Shown here: piece by piece, positions 1 through 8,174 of the stretch
Layout: each line of letters opens with the position of its first letter
Position numbering within the stretch: the stretch's first letter is position 1
Source of the DNA: an uncultured Lachnospiraceae bacterium
Lineage (GTDB): Bacteria; Bacillota; Clostridia; Lachnospirales; Lachnospiraceae
Reading direction: 5' to 3'
Assembly: GCA_947650005.1 (NCBI GenBank)
Contig: CANSTU010000001.1
Span: forward strand, 100,254-164,253
Length of the DNA stretch: 64,000 nt
The notes under the pieces: model-generated
The model's input: only the letters and a program-made list of their open reading frames with translations
The model's database searches: none
What the model was told of the DNA's origin: nothing
Position numbers and translations under genes: made by a program

Positions 1-1055
1 GCCGGGCCGTCGCTCCATGGGTAACTGCCGTATCTTTGCGGATACTCCCCGAATCCTCCGCACTCTCCGGAACATTGCCTCACTCTGCCGCCGTTGACAC
101 AGGATAACACAAATTCTGTTGCCCCCAAAACCGCTCCATCCACCTTTTCATCCAGGATACCGTCCCGCTTTCCCTCCAGGAGGGCACAGGCAATCATGGC
201 CGTGGCCGAGGTATCTGCCGGGCCCTCCACAGCGGGCAGAAGCCAGCCAAAACTGCCGTCCCCTCTTTGAAAATCCAGAATGGTTTCCACCAGTTCCCGA
301 AACCGCTCCTGAAGCAAATTTCGCCTCGGATCCTCTTTGGTAAGCCAGGGAAGACTCCGGGATAGTCCCGTCATCAGCCATCCTACGGCCCTGCCCCAGC
401 CAATGCAGCCATATTTTTCCCCTGTCCGGCTGTCAAACCCATGGTAAGGCAGGCCGCTCCCCTCGTCCATTCCCTTTTCCAGGAAATGGATCAGCTGGAC
501 TTCGCCAAGTTCCATCGCCGCTCCTTCTTTGGTCTTTTTCCCATAGCGGCAAAGGAATGGGCAGATCATACCCAGTCCGTCGGCATAGATATGATTTCCC
601 TGCCTGATCCGATAGGGAAGATTTCCCTGCTCGTCCCGATCATGATTTTGCAGGAATTCAGCCAGCCTTTCTGCTCCGTCCAGGTACTTCTTTTCCCCGG
701 TATATTCATATAAATCCAGCAGCGGCATACCGTTTGCCCCATTGTCCAGGCAATACATCGGAAGCCCTTTTTGGAGCCATCCGTCATAATATCTCTTCAA
801 TGGCTCTACGCCCCGTCCATCTCCCCCCGCCTTCATCCATTCGGAAAGTCCTTCCGCCAAAAGGGCATTGGGCCAGTAATAATGATCGATCGGCGGCACA
901 CTTCGGAATAAAATGTACTTTTTTATCCGGCGCTTCCACTTTTCCTTGCGGCTCAAAACGGGCCAAGTAAACAGATTCTCCGCCACGGCGGCGCATAACT
1001 CCTCGGCTTTGCGCTCTGTCTCCGAATTGCGCCAAAGCGCTCTTAATTGTTCCAT
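1..1055 (-). CDS. GH88/GH105-family unsaturated glucuronyl/rhamnogalacturonyl hydrolase-like protein (3' end cut by window edge)
   Basis: About 351 residues are visible in one open frame; the C-terminus lies beyond the left edge. Family features are an (alpha/alpha)-barrel pattern with YCLDNGANGMPLLDLYE near residue 95, YADGLGMICPFL near residue 145, the conserved GWGRAVGW block near residue 205, and YGSYPWSDGPA close to the visible end, where the family normally finishes. Such enzymes hydrate and release unsaturated uronic acids from oligosaccharides in the cytoplasm. There is no signal peptide. The ATG at 1055 follows GGGAG of a type 1 hairpin module. It is the last visible gene of unit C, and a hydrolase in a synthesis locus may trim or recycle a uronic-acid glycan. 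The family call is good; the substrate is unknown. Confidence 0.8.
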   Translation of the reverse strand, partial: MEQLRALWRNSETERKAEELCAAVAENLFTWPVLSRKEKWKRRIKKYILFRSVPPIDHYYWPNALLAEGLSEWMKAGGDGRGVEPLKRYYDGWLQKGLPMYCLDNGANGMPLLDLYEYTGEKKYLDGAERLAEFLQNHDRDEQGNLPYRIRQGNHIYADGLGMICPFLCRYGKKTKEGAAMELGEVQLIHFLEKGMDEGSGLPYHGFDSRTGEKYGCIGWGRAVGWLMTGLSRSLPWLTKEDPRRNLLQERFRELVETILDFQRGDGSFGWLLPAVEGPADTSATAMIACALLEGKRDGILDEKVDGAVLGATEFVLSCVNGGRVRQCSGECGGFGEYPQRYGSYPWSDGP

Positions 1056-1060
1056 GCTTG

Positions 1061-1098
1061 GCTCCCATCCACGCGCCAGGGCGCATATCCAAATCAGG
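1061..1098 (-). repeat. Type 1 hairpin-SD module
   Basis: On the minus strand this reads CCTGATTTG, a short G+C-rich stem around ATGCGCCCTGGCGCGT, then GATGGGAGCC as ribosome site for the GH88 gene at 1055. It matches the other type 1 copies in flanks and spacing while the stem bases differ. Confidence 0.6.
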
Positions 1099-1184
1099 AA
1101 AAAGAAATGAAGTTTCAATCCTTTCTCATATCGCAGGCATCCTATACAATTACCCGCGCATCGATCGCCATACTGCGCGCACTC

Positions 1185-2372
1185 TCACTGACTCGTCAAA
1201 CGTTCAATCATCTTTCCTGCCTGCCTGGCCCGCTCCAAATAGGCGGGCATCACGGCGGTCAGCCTCTTTTTCACCGCTTCCTCTTCCCGGCGCAGCCATT
1301 CAAATCCGGCGGTCAGTTCCCCGCTTTCCCGCAACGTCTGTACCGGCATCACATAATTTTCCCATGTCCCGAACAGATCCAGGGCAATTCCTCGCGCCTT
1401 CACGGAATACCCTACCACCAAGGTAGGAATTAATGATGAATAGGCGGCGATGGTGGAATGGGTCCTCGCCCCGATGAAAAACCGGCATCTCGCAATGTAC
1501 CCCTTCAGCTGCGCGCAACCACAGTCCTCGATCAACACGACCCGGCCCGTATCCTTAAATTCCCGGTACAATTCTTTCAAAACCGTCCTGTCGTCATTGT
1601 TCTTCCATACCACATGGGGAATCAAAGCCACGCTCAGATCCGTGTGCGCCATCACATGCCGAATTAGCTCCCGATAATTTTCCATGGTAATCCCGGGTAT
1701 CCCTTCCCGTTCCACCACCATGGGGCTCACGTTCAGTCCCAGCGTATTTCCCTCTGCAAATCCCGCAGGGAGAGGCAGGCAAGCAGCCTCTAGAAGGAAT
1801 GCCGGATCCGGAGCCAGGAAGCTCCTTTCTTTCAGCCCTGCCTGTACAAGCGCCTGCCAGGTTAGAGATTCTCTGGCGATAATACCGCTGTAACGCTTCA
1901 TATCTTCGATAATCTCCGGTTCTGAAAGAAGATCCGGCTCAATAGAGCAGCCCAGTAGAAAAGTCTGGGCTCCCTGTCCCGTGAACAACCGGTTCGTATA
2001 TACCAGATCCTTCACCAAGGTGTCATAGCAGTAATTATCCCCCCCGATAGAGATGTTCACCTGGCGCAGGTTCCTCCCGCATACCTCCCGGAACCGATAG
2101 CGGAACGCCGCTTCCGGTTCATGCAGCAGCCTTTCCTTCAGATAATAAAAAACATGGATAAAAAAATTCTTCCTGATTTTCTTCTCTTCTATCAGGGTAC
2201 ACATTCCCTTCAGCGAATAAGATTCGTCCTCCGCTGCGCTGTTCGTCACCACAATCGCCGGTTTCGGCAACATTCGGATTACCGTATGCGCGATGGCCTC
2301 ACAGCCGTGGTTCCCGCTCCCCGCATGCATATATAGAACAATTTTATCCTTTTTTCCACGATATCGCCGCAT
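1185..2372 (-). CDS. Polysaccharide pyruvyl transferase family protein
   Basis: The protein has 395 residues. It begins with a short basic stretch and then IVLYMHAGSGNHGCEA, the GN-G-E opening typical of the PF04230 (CsaB/PssK) family. Further family signals are SIGGDNYCYD near residue 110 and GARTHSTIAAYSS near residue 310. Members transfer pyruvate from phosphoenolpyruvate to a sugar as a ketal, adding negative charge to surface polymers. The ATG at 2372 shares its A with the TAA stop of the upstream GT2 gene (TAATG), so the two are probably translationally coupled; AAAGGGCGG lies upstream. A longer frame to 2498 is open but would overlap the GT2 gene by 127 bases, so it was not used. Confidence 0.8.
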   Translation of the reverse strand: MRRYRGKKDKIVLYMHAGSGNHGCEAIAHTVIRMLPKPAIVVTNSAAEDESYSLKGMCTLIEEKKIRKNFFIHVFYYLKERLLHEPEAAFRYRFREVCGRNLRQVNISIGGDNYCYDTLVKDLVYTNRLFTGQGAQTFLLGCSIEPDLLSEPEIIEDMKRYSGIIARESLTWQALVQAGLKERSFLAPDPAFLLEAACLPLPAGFAEGNTLGLNVSPMVVEREGIPGITMENYRELIRHVMAHTDLSVALIPHVVWKNNDDRTVLKELYREFKDTGRVVLIEDCGCAQLKGYIARCRFFIGARTHSTIAAYSSLIPTLVVGYSVKARGIALDLFGTWENYVMPVQTLRESGELTAGFEWLRREEEAVKKRLTAVMPAYLERARQAGKMIERLTSQ

Positions 2373-3502
2373 TATTTCCGCCCTTTCCAGACATGGTATA
2401 ATCCCAGATATGCTCTCGGTGCATACAGGAAAACTGGCCCCTTGATCCGATAGCCTGCCGGAAGCATCCTTCTTCCCCTTCTTCCCAAACGCTTCCATGC
2501 TACGCCGGCCGCTTCATGGCAGGCCCAAAGATATCTTTCCCGGAAAGCGCCCCGTCCTCTTGGGGCTCCATCCGTTCCGCTTTCCGTTTTCCCTTTCCCT
2601 CCGCTTTCTCTCCCCCAAGCCGCTTCCTCAGTTCCCCGCGTTCCTTCTCCGTCTTTGGGCAACAACGCCAGCTTTCCTGCCACCAGCAGCGCCGCCTGAA
2701 ACAGACAGGCCGCGGCCTGCGGCACACAGGAGGGATACAGGCCCGCAATCTTTTCTTCTGCCAGCTTCCAGCAGCGGATCTGATCCATGTAGGAGGCACG
2801 GAAAGGGGAATACATCGCCCCCTCTTCATTGATATAATAGCAGTATTCCCGGCTTTTCATCACGGTAACCCGACGCATGAACGGAAGGCAGTCCACCAGG
2901 AACATGAGATCCTCGCCAATCGTCAAATCCGTCCGAAATCGGACCTGATTCAAAACTTCCCGTGAAAAAAGGATGCTCCAGCAACGGGTATTACCTGCCA
3001 GAAGATACCCTCCCGCATAGCCCTCCGGATCCATTGTCTCAGCTTCGAACGCATCCGCCTCGCCCCGGGATATGACTTCGGTTTGGGGCGTCCCTCTGCA
3101 CAGGCTTCCCTGCTGCCTGTCCCGTTCCGCCCGTCCCACTTCCCGGAAACCGCCCAACACCATATTGCTGCCTTCCCGTTTTAAACAATCCATCTGCCCT
3201 TCCAACATTCCAGGCAAAATCCAGTCATCCGCATCCACAAAGGCGATATATTCCCCCGATGCTTTCTCCAATCCTCTGTTTCGTGCAGAAGATACCCCTG
3301 CATTTTTCTGACGTAAGAGGCGAACCCGCCCGTCCTTTGCACACCATTCTTCACATAGAGCCGCGCTTTCGTCCGTGGAGCCGTCGTCCACCAACAAAAC
3401 TTCCAGGTTGCTATAGCTCTGCGCAAGAATACTTGCCACACAGCAGGAGAGATATTTTTCCGCGTTATAAACCGGCACAATCACCGAGATCAGGCCATTC
3501 AC
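2372..3502 (-). CDS. Glycosyltransferase family 2 protein
   Basis: This 376-residue protein starts with SVIVPVYNAEKYLSCC and VLLVDDGSTDES, the nucleotide-binding GT-A signature. AFVDADDWI near residue 85 supplies the DxD metal site. An inverting transfer of a sugar onto the growing lipid-linked glycan at the cytoplasmic membrane face is expected. The start is GTG at 3502, which overlaps the TGA of the upstream GT4 gene as GTGA; GGGAGG stands 10 bases upstream. The C-terminal 100 residues hold a low-complexity, charged Gly/Arg/Lys stretch near residue 310 before a family-like basic tail. Donor and acceptor cannot be read from the sequence. Confidence 0.85.
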   Translation of the reverse strand: MNGLISVIVPVYNAEKYLSCCVASILAQSYSNLEVLLVDDGSTDESAALCEEWCAKDGRVRLLRQKNAGVSSARNRGLEKASGEYIAFVDADDWILPGMLEGQMDCLKREGSNMVLGGFREVGRAERDRQQGSLCRGTPQTEVISRGEADAFEAETMDPEGYAGGYLLAGNTRCWSILFSREVLNQVRFRTDLTIGEDLMFLVDCLPFMRRVTVMKSREYCYYINEEGAMYSPFRASYMDQIRCWKLAEEKIAGLYPSCVPQAAACLFQAALLVAGKLALLPKDGEGTRGTEEAAWGRESGGKGKTESGTDGAPRGRGAFRERYLWACHEAAGVAWKRLGRRGRRMLPAGYRIKGPVFLYAPRAYLGLYHVWKGRK

Positions 3503-4626
3503 TGTGCAAGAACCTCCCAATACTGGCTGGTACGGCTGTCCCAATCAAACCGTTTTACGTTTTCATAGCCCTTCCGGATCAATTCTTCCCGGAGCTCTTC
3601 GTCCGAGACCAACCGGTTAATGCATTCCACCGTTCCCGCTATATCCTCCGGATCCGTCAGAAGCCCGGCATCGCCCACCACCTCAGGCAAGGCTGTGCGG
3701 TTAGAGCAAATCACGGGCACACCCAGCTGCATGGCTTCCACGGGCGGGAATCCAAATCCTTCGATCAGAGAAAGGAACAGAAATGCCCTGGCTCCTGCCA
3801 AAAGGCTGTGCATCTCCTCCGCGCTTTCGATATACCGATAACAGATGACGGCCTGCGCGGCCTCCGGGCTGATTCGAATGCCGTTTTCCAGGCAAACGCG
3901 CTCCACGCTCTCCACGCCCACCAGAACCAACCGAAGGGGAGCTGCCGCTTGACGAAAATACGCGTCATAGGTTTTCAGAATGCCCGCGGCGTTTTTATGG
4001 GGCAAACCTGAGGTGACCGCATGCAGATAGGGCTCCTCTGGCCTCAGGCTGTTTTCTCCCCCCATGTCGGCAATCGCATTCACCCCGTTATAGATCACTC
4101 TGACGCGCTTCCCGCTTCCCGGACACATGGCATCCACTTCTTGCCTGGAAAATTCAGAAATCGTAACGATCCGGTCCGCATGCTTCATGGACGCTTTGAG
4201 CCTGCTCATGATATAGGCATTTTCCACCCGGTTGAGCACACCGGGAAAATATTTGTCGTAGAAGAAAGGAATCAAATCGTGGATAATTACCGTATCCTTT
4301 CCCCTGTAAAAGGCAGGCCTGTATCCTCTGGGGAATAGAATCCGATCCGCGCCGTATTTTCTGGCCTGCCCGGGAACCAGGAATAGTTCCCATATCATAC
4401 AGTAGACTTTGTTCAAAGGATTTCCCTTCATTTTCACAAAGCGGATCCCAGGGATATCGAAGTCCTTCCGGTTATATTCATTGCCCAGGACAATGATTTC
4501 CTCGCAGTGTTCCCCGTTACGGTTGCTTTCCGCCAGATGTCCCGCCAATGTCTTAGCCAGATTATAGATGCCGATGCTCTTTCCTTTTCCTTTCACCAGT
4601 TTAAAACAGTCAATCACCAGCCGCAT
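3499..4626 (-). CDS. Glycosyltransferase family 4 (GT-B, retaining)
   Basis: The protein has 375 residues. The C-terminal GT1/GT4 domain is clear: LHAVTSGLPHKN near residue 200, and FLSLIEGFGFPPVEAMQLG near residue 290, which is the E-x7-E nucleotide-sugar site. The middle part (IVTISEFSRQEVD) resembles WbdD/MtfB-type mannosyltransferases, but the donor is only a guess. The open frame extends to 4668, but those 14 extra codons are translation of the type 1 hairpin module (ICTRAKARRWEPT). The ATG at 4626, seven bases after GGGAG, is the natural start. The gene is coupled to the following GT2 gene by a GTGA overlap. Confidence 0.85.
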   Translation of the reverse strand: MRLVIDCFKLVKGKGKSIGIYNLAKTLAGHLAESNRNGEHCEEIIVLGNEYNRKDFDIPGIRFVKMKGNPLNKVYCMIWELFLVPGQARKYGADRILFPRGYRPAFYRGKDTVIIHDLIPFFYDKYFPGVLNRVENAYIMSRLKASMKHADRIVTISEFSRQEVDAMCPGSGKRVRVIYNGVNAIADMGGENSLRPEEPYLHAVTSGLPHKNAAGILKTYDAYFRQAAAPLRLVLVGVESVERVCLENGIRISPEAAQAVICYRYIESAEEMHSLLAGARAFLFLSLIEGFGFPPVEAMQLGVPVICSNRTALPEVVGDAGLLTDPEDIAGTVECINRLVSDEELREELIRKGYENVKRFDWDSRTSQYWEVLAQ

Positions 4627-4630
4627 AGTC

Positions 4631-4745
4631 GGCTCCCATCTGCGCGCTTTGGCGCGCGTACAAATCAAGGGGTATACTCCTGCCTATCGCAAGCAGTGCT
4701 TGCAATACTGCTGCCAATAAAGCGTTTGAAACAAAGTTTCAGACT
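4631..4745 (-). repeat. Composite junction: post-stop hairpin, type 3 module, type 1 module
   Basis: In transcript order it holds a GAAAC/GTTTC hairpin at 4723-4745 that includes the TGA stop of the upstream wzy gene. Next is a type 3 module at 4672-4713 (TATTGCAAGC / GCTTGCGATA followed by GGCAGGAGTATA). Last is a type 1 module at 4631-4670 ending in GATGGGAGCC before the GT4 start. There is no U-tract, so it is not a classical terminator. Confidence 0.65.
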
Positions 4746-5920
4746 TTGTATCCCTTCCTATCGCCGGCCATGCCCGCGATATTGACTCCGGCATCTCCTT
4801 CGTTCCTCGTCACCATTCCCGTCCACCAGGCTCCCATCAGAAACAGCGCATAATTCCTACCCAAATAGACGGATATAAAATGCGCCTCCAGCATAGTATA
4901 CAGCGCGAAGCTCGTCAATAAAATGAACCCCGCATAATCCTTCCTTCTTCGGCATTCCCACATCGTACGCGCATACATCGTAAGAAAGGCAACAGCCGGA
5001 ATGATTCCGTACCAGTAAAACAGGCGCACATACCCCATATCAAAATATTTTACGTTTTCCGGACGGGAGAAAAGACGCCAGTTCGTGATAATCCCCCCTC
5101 CGTCCGTCCAGTTATTCATGCTCGTAATCCGGCCAGTAAAGATCCAGTCAAAGGGATAGAACGGCCCCTGATACCGTTCGTAGCAGGCGATCCATACGGA
5201 AAGGCCCGCGCACAATAGAAAACCGCCGATTCCCAGCAGATAGATCCACTTGCTCTCCCATACCCCCTTTCCCAACGTTAAACTTACGGAAAAAACCAGG
5301 GTAAAAAGCAGAATCAAAATTCCCGTCCGGGAATTGGTGGGCAGATACAGAAGGACACCAAGGACAGCGAGCGCGCCGTAATGCACCAAGCGCATCCGCT
5401 CATGATACAGGTAGATTCCCAGCGTTACCAACACCCAGAACATACAGTAGAAAGCGTTGGGATGCCCCAGGCCGAAGCAGTAACGGATCCCTCTGTCCCC
5501 CTCATCGATAATATACATGTTCCCGAAGAGCCCCGTCGCCGCAAGCCCTACCAACGCCAGGCATCCGGCCAGCGTAAACCAAAATGCGAGCTTTAACGCC
5601 TTTTTCAAATCCACATCCTGGAAAGCCGCGCAAAATACCACCAGCCGTACCGCCTCATCCCTGCCCGAGGCAAGATAGCATATCCCGGCAATGACGCCGA
5701 AACCCAGGATCCACAGCCATTGTCGCACGCAATAGCGCGAGCAGAGCAGTTTCACGGAAAAAAGCACAAAGGCTAATCGGAAAAGTTGGCCCTCTAACGG
5801 ATTGATATATACACTTTTATCGAGGATGACGATGGCAAGCTCCACGATCAGCCCCAGATAGAAGCAAGCCTGTCCCAGGGGATAAAGCTTATCATACCAT
5901 TTTTTGTGATAATACAGCAT
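4739..5920 (-). CDS. O-antigen/exopolysaccharide polymerase-like membrane protein (Wzy-like)
   Basis: This 393-residue protein has about ten hydrophobic segments and a larger outer loop in the second half, as in Wzy polymerases and EPS polymerases. GLGHPNAFYCMFW near residue 160 and LPTNSRTGIL near residue 205 resemble the conserved H-N and S-R-T-G blocks of this group. It would join repeat units outside the membrane. The frame is open to 5932, but the ATG at 5920 follows AATGAGAGAAGAC of a type 2 module at the same spacing as elsewhere. Sequence identity in this family is always low, so polymerase is a topology-based call. Confidence 0.65.
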   Translation of the reverse strand: MLYYHKKWYDKLYPLGQACFYLGLIVELAIVILDKSVYINPLEGQLFRLAFVLFSVKLLCSRYCVRQWLWILGFGVIAGICYLASGRDEAVRLVVFCAAFQDVDLKKALKLAFWFTLAGCLALVGLAATGLFGNMYIIDEGDRGIRYCFGLGHPNAFYCMFWVLVTLGIYLYHERMRLVHYGALAVLGVLLYLPTNSRTGILILLFTLVFSVSLTLGKGVWESKWIYLLGIGGFLLCAGLSVWIACYERYQGPFYPFDWIFTGRITSMNNWTDGGGIITNWRLFSRPENVKYFDMGYVRLFYWYGIIPAVAFLTMYARTMWECRRRKDYAGFILLTSFALYTMLEAHFISVYLGRNYALFLMGAWWTGMVTRNEGDAGVNIAGMAGDRKGYKV

Positions 5921-5923
5921 GTC

Positions 5924-5950
5924 TTCTCTCATTCTGCCGCCGCAGGCGGC
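5924..5950 (-). repeat. Type 2 hairpin-SD module
   Basis: The transcript reads GCCGCCTGCGGCGGCAG followed by AATGAGAGAAGAC and the wzy start at 5920. The stem is nearly perfect. The ATG inside AATGAGAG gives a false upstream start. Confidence 0.65.
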
Positions 5951-5957
5951 CCATAGA

Positions 5958-7007
5958 TCACGAGACGGGTTCCCGATCTACGCCAAGTCTGTGAAGCAGC
6001 CCGCCCCAATAACCCAGCACTGTGTTCTTCCAAAACCAACGAATCCTCTCTCTAGCGTATTCTCCAAAATCCGCGCCGCAGGAACGGGCGTTCTTCCATC
6101 CCTGGCCGTAAACCACCGTCAGACGCAGCATTTCTCCCCTACAATCTTCGTTTTCCTTCAGATGGTACTTTTCATACAGGAAACGGCTGTCTTGATATTT
6201 TCTGATATCCCGCTCCGCAAACATCCCGGTATATTGCTCTTCATGAATGCCGATGGATACCAGCGGCTGGCCGGTACACACGAAATGCGGATTTCTGCCC
6301 AGAATCTCAAAGTACAGGAACATATCGGAGGCCCAATTGCTTCTCTCATCGAATCGTGCGCCGCAGGAACGGTACAGGGTCGCGCTGGGCGCGCCGATCT
6401 CGTTTCCCAGAAATAGGCTGCGGTAATCCGCCCGCAGCCTGTCCAGATAGGGCTGGCCGGCCTGGCGGGACCAGGACTTTGCCTCGGACACCTGCCTTGT
6501 TCCGCAAAACGCCAAAGAGGCATCCGGATTTTCTTCCAGCAGGGAAACCATTTTCTCAAGGCTTTCCTCTTCGGTGAACCAGTCGTCGCTGAACATGATT
6601 TTGATATATTCCCCTTCTGCCAGCTCCAACGCCCGGTTCCAATTGAAAATATGACCCAGGGGCTTTTCGTTGTGATAATATCGAAAACGGCCCGGAAGAG
6701 GTACCGCCTCTGCCCCCGCAGCCGTCCTCCTGCTGTCGCCCGGATTTATGGCATCTCCTCCCTGCTGGCCTTTGCTCTGAGCAGGACCCACAAAAAGCGT
6801 TTCCCCCTTCTCCAGAGGAATTCCCCCCTGGAAAATTTGTGCGGCAAGGGCTTGCGTTTCTCCGTCCGTGGAATCGTCGCTCACGATTATTTCCACATCC
6901 CGGAAGGTCTGCCCCGCAACGGAAAGGAGAAGGCGCCTTACCTCATCCACATTATTATAACATGGTATACAGATCGAAACCTTGGGGTTGTCTGCCTTTC
7001 TTTCCAT
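5958..7007 (-). CDS. Glycosyltransferase family 2 protein
   Basis: The protein has 349 residues. VSICIPCYNNVDEVRRLL and IIVSDDSTDGETQ mark the GT-A nucleotide-binding half. Unusually, about 55 residues (roughly 65-120, Gly- and Ala-rich) separate this from YHNEKPLGHIFNWNRALE, longer than in typical members. IMFSDDWFTEEE near residue 145 carries the DD metal site. It is expected to transfer a sugar at the inner membrane face. The ATG at 7007 follows GGGAGCC of a type 1 module; the 12 upstream codons to 7043 are module sequence. The neighbours are GT17 and wzy genes of unit C. Confidence 0.85.
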   Translation of the reverse strand: MERKADNPKVSICIPCYNNVDEVRRLLLSVAGQTFRDVEIIVSDDSTDGETQALAAQIFQGGIPLEKGETLFVGPAQSKGQQGGDAINPGDSRRTAAGAEAVPLPGRFRYYHNEKPLGHIFNWNRALELAEGEYIKIMFSDDWFTEEESLEKMVSLLEENPDASLAFCGTRQVSEAKSWSRQAGQPYLDRLRADYRSLFLGNEIGAPSATLYRSCGARFDERSNWASDMFLYFEILGRNPHFVCTGQPLVSIGIHEEQYTGMFAERDIRKYQDSRFLYEKYHLKENEDCRGEMLRLTVVYGQGWKNARSCGADFGEYARERIRWFWKNTVLGYWGGLLHRLGVDREPVS

Positions 7008-7011
7008 GTCT

Positions 7012-7044
7012 GGCTCCCATCCGCGCGTCCGGCGCGCATACAAC
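7012..7044 (-). repeat. Type 1 hairpin-SD module
   Basis: A TATGCGCGCC / GGACGCGCGGATGG stem is followed by GATGGGAGCC and the GT2 start at 7007. The CCTGATTTG flank is degraded here to AAGTTG. Confidence 0.55.
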
Positions 7045-7101
7045 TTCTGGGGAAAATCCTGCTCCCATCTGGCCGCGGTACCGCCTCACGCTCCCATGAG
7101 G

Positions 7102-8073
7102 CTAACCCCTTCCAGCAAGCCTGCGTATCACCCGCTTCATTCCCCGGCCTGCCCGATAATAATTCCGTTTTCCCCAGGACAGGCCATGGCGTAATGCCCT
7201 CTTCCACCCAGGTTCCTCCTTCAGGATCAGGAAATCATATTCCGACAAGTGTTCCCGCAGATAGGCAGGATAGGTCGAATCGATTTCCACCCGTTCAAAT
7301 ACCGCATCCCGCCCGAAAATATCCTTCCCGTCCCTGATGTTATCGTCCACTTTGGAGAGAATTTCCGCCCGGTTCAGTTCCTGATGGGCAGCAGACCGTA
7401 CCTTCTCCGCCACCCTTTTCTTCGCGTTTTTCTCCCCGTGGCCGCCCATATATCCAAAATGCCATCCCCCATCCGCCACCCGAACGCCGATTTCCTTTCG
7501 CTGTGGGAACCGAAGTTCTCCCAATTGAAGATTCTGTTCCCGCAGCAATTGGAAGCTGCACATCTTGCTTCCGATCCACTGCTTTTTCTCCACCCCTTCG
7601 AACTCTCCCGCATAGGAGAGCAGGTTTCCTGACGTCTCTTCCATGTTCAGATAGCAGTAAAACATACGCTGGGCAAAATGGTAGATTTTATCCGGATCAA
7701 AATCCGCCAAAATTTCCCTGATTTTATCCGGATTGGGAATCTCGTCCAGATCGCTGAAAAGAATAATGTCCTCGTCCCGGCATCCTTTCAATCCCCTCCC
7801 CACCGCATTCTTCTGAAACGTATCCCTATCGTGGGTATAGCCGGGAGGCGTGTCCTCCACCACCACATGAATGATCTTGTCCGCGAACTCAGAAAACATA
7901 TCCTTATTTTCTTCATAATATAACGGCTTTGGATTCCCGGAAAAGGTCTCCGTGGCTTCGCTGATGACGAAACGATCCACCACCGGCGAGAGCACATGCA
8001 GCCGAAGCTTCAGAATATCCAGTTCATTGAAAAACTGAAAACAATCGTATACCATAGGATCCCTTTCATCCAT
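7102..8073 (-). CDS. Glycosyltransferase family 17 protein (beta-1,4-GlcNAc transferase III-like)
   Basis: This 323-residue protein opens with VYDCFQFFNELDILKLRL and VISEATETFSG, the hallmark of GT17. IILFSDLDEIPNP near residue 110 gives the DxD site. GT17 is named for the animal enzyme that adds the bisecting GlcNAc to N-glycans; bacterial members occur in surface-glycan loci and their donors are mostly unproven. The ATG at 8073 follows GCAGGAG of a type 3 module by eight bases; an internal ATG at 8055 with AAAGGGAT is the alternative. The frame is open to 8145, but that part is hairpin sequence. Confidence 0.85.
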   Translation of the reverse strand: MDERDPMVYDCFQFFNELDILKLRLHVLSPVVDRFVISEATETFSGNPKPLYYEENKDMFSEFADKIIHVVVEDTPPGYTHDRDTFQKNAVGRGLKGCRDEDIILFSDLDEIPNPDKIREILADFDPDKIYHFAQRMFYCYLNMEETSGNLLSYAGEFEGVEKKQWIGSKMCSFQLLREQNLQLGELRFPQRKEIGVRVADGGWHFGYMGGHGEKNAKKRVAEKVRSAAHQELNRAEILSKVDDNIRDGKDIFGRDAVFERVEIDSTYPAYLREHLSEYDFLILKEEPGWKRALRHGLSWGKRNYYRAGRGMKRVIRRLAGRG

Positions 8074-8076
8074 ACG

Positions 8077-8171
8077 CCAAACTCCTGCACACCGCAGACA
8101 TCGTCCGCAATACCGCCTCCATAACGTTTTTTGACCGGCTCCCATCTGAGCGCTTTAGCGCATACGTTTGA
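8077..8171 (-). repeat. Tandem type 1 then type 3 hairpin-SD modules
   Basis: In transcript order, type 1 (8137-8171, TATGCGCTAAAGCGCTC then GATGGGAGCC) is followed by a diverged type 3 (8077-8117, TATTGCGGAC / GTCTGCGGTG then GCAGGAG). Only the second is next to a start codon. The first GGGAG therefore has no gene of its own. Confidence 0.55.
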
Positions 8172-8174
8172 GCC

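Noticed and set aside
784..1092. A 102-codon minus-strand frame at the left end
   Set aside because: It is out of frame with the GH88-like gene, which is open from 1055 to the edge and has family motifs; its first codons come from a type 1 hairpin.
4631..4745. Intercistronic hairpins as Rho-independent terminators
   Set aside because: The stems are not followed by a run of T on the coding strand but by a ribosome site and a start codon, and they lie inside closely spaced operons.
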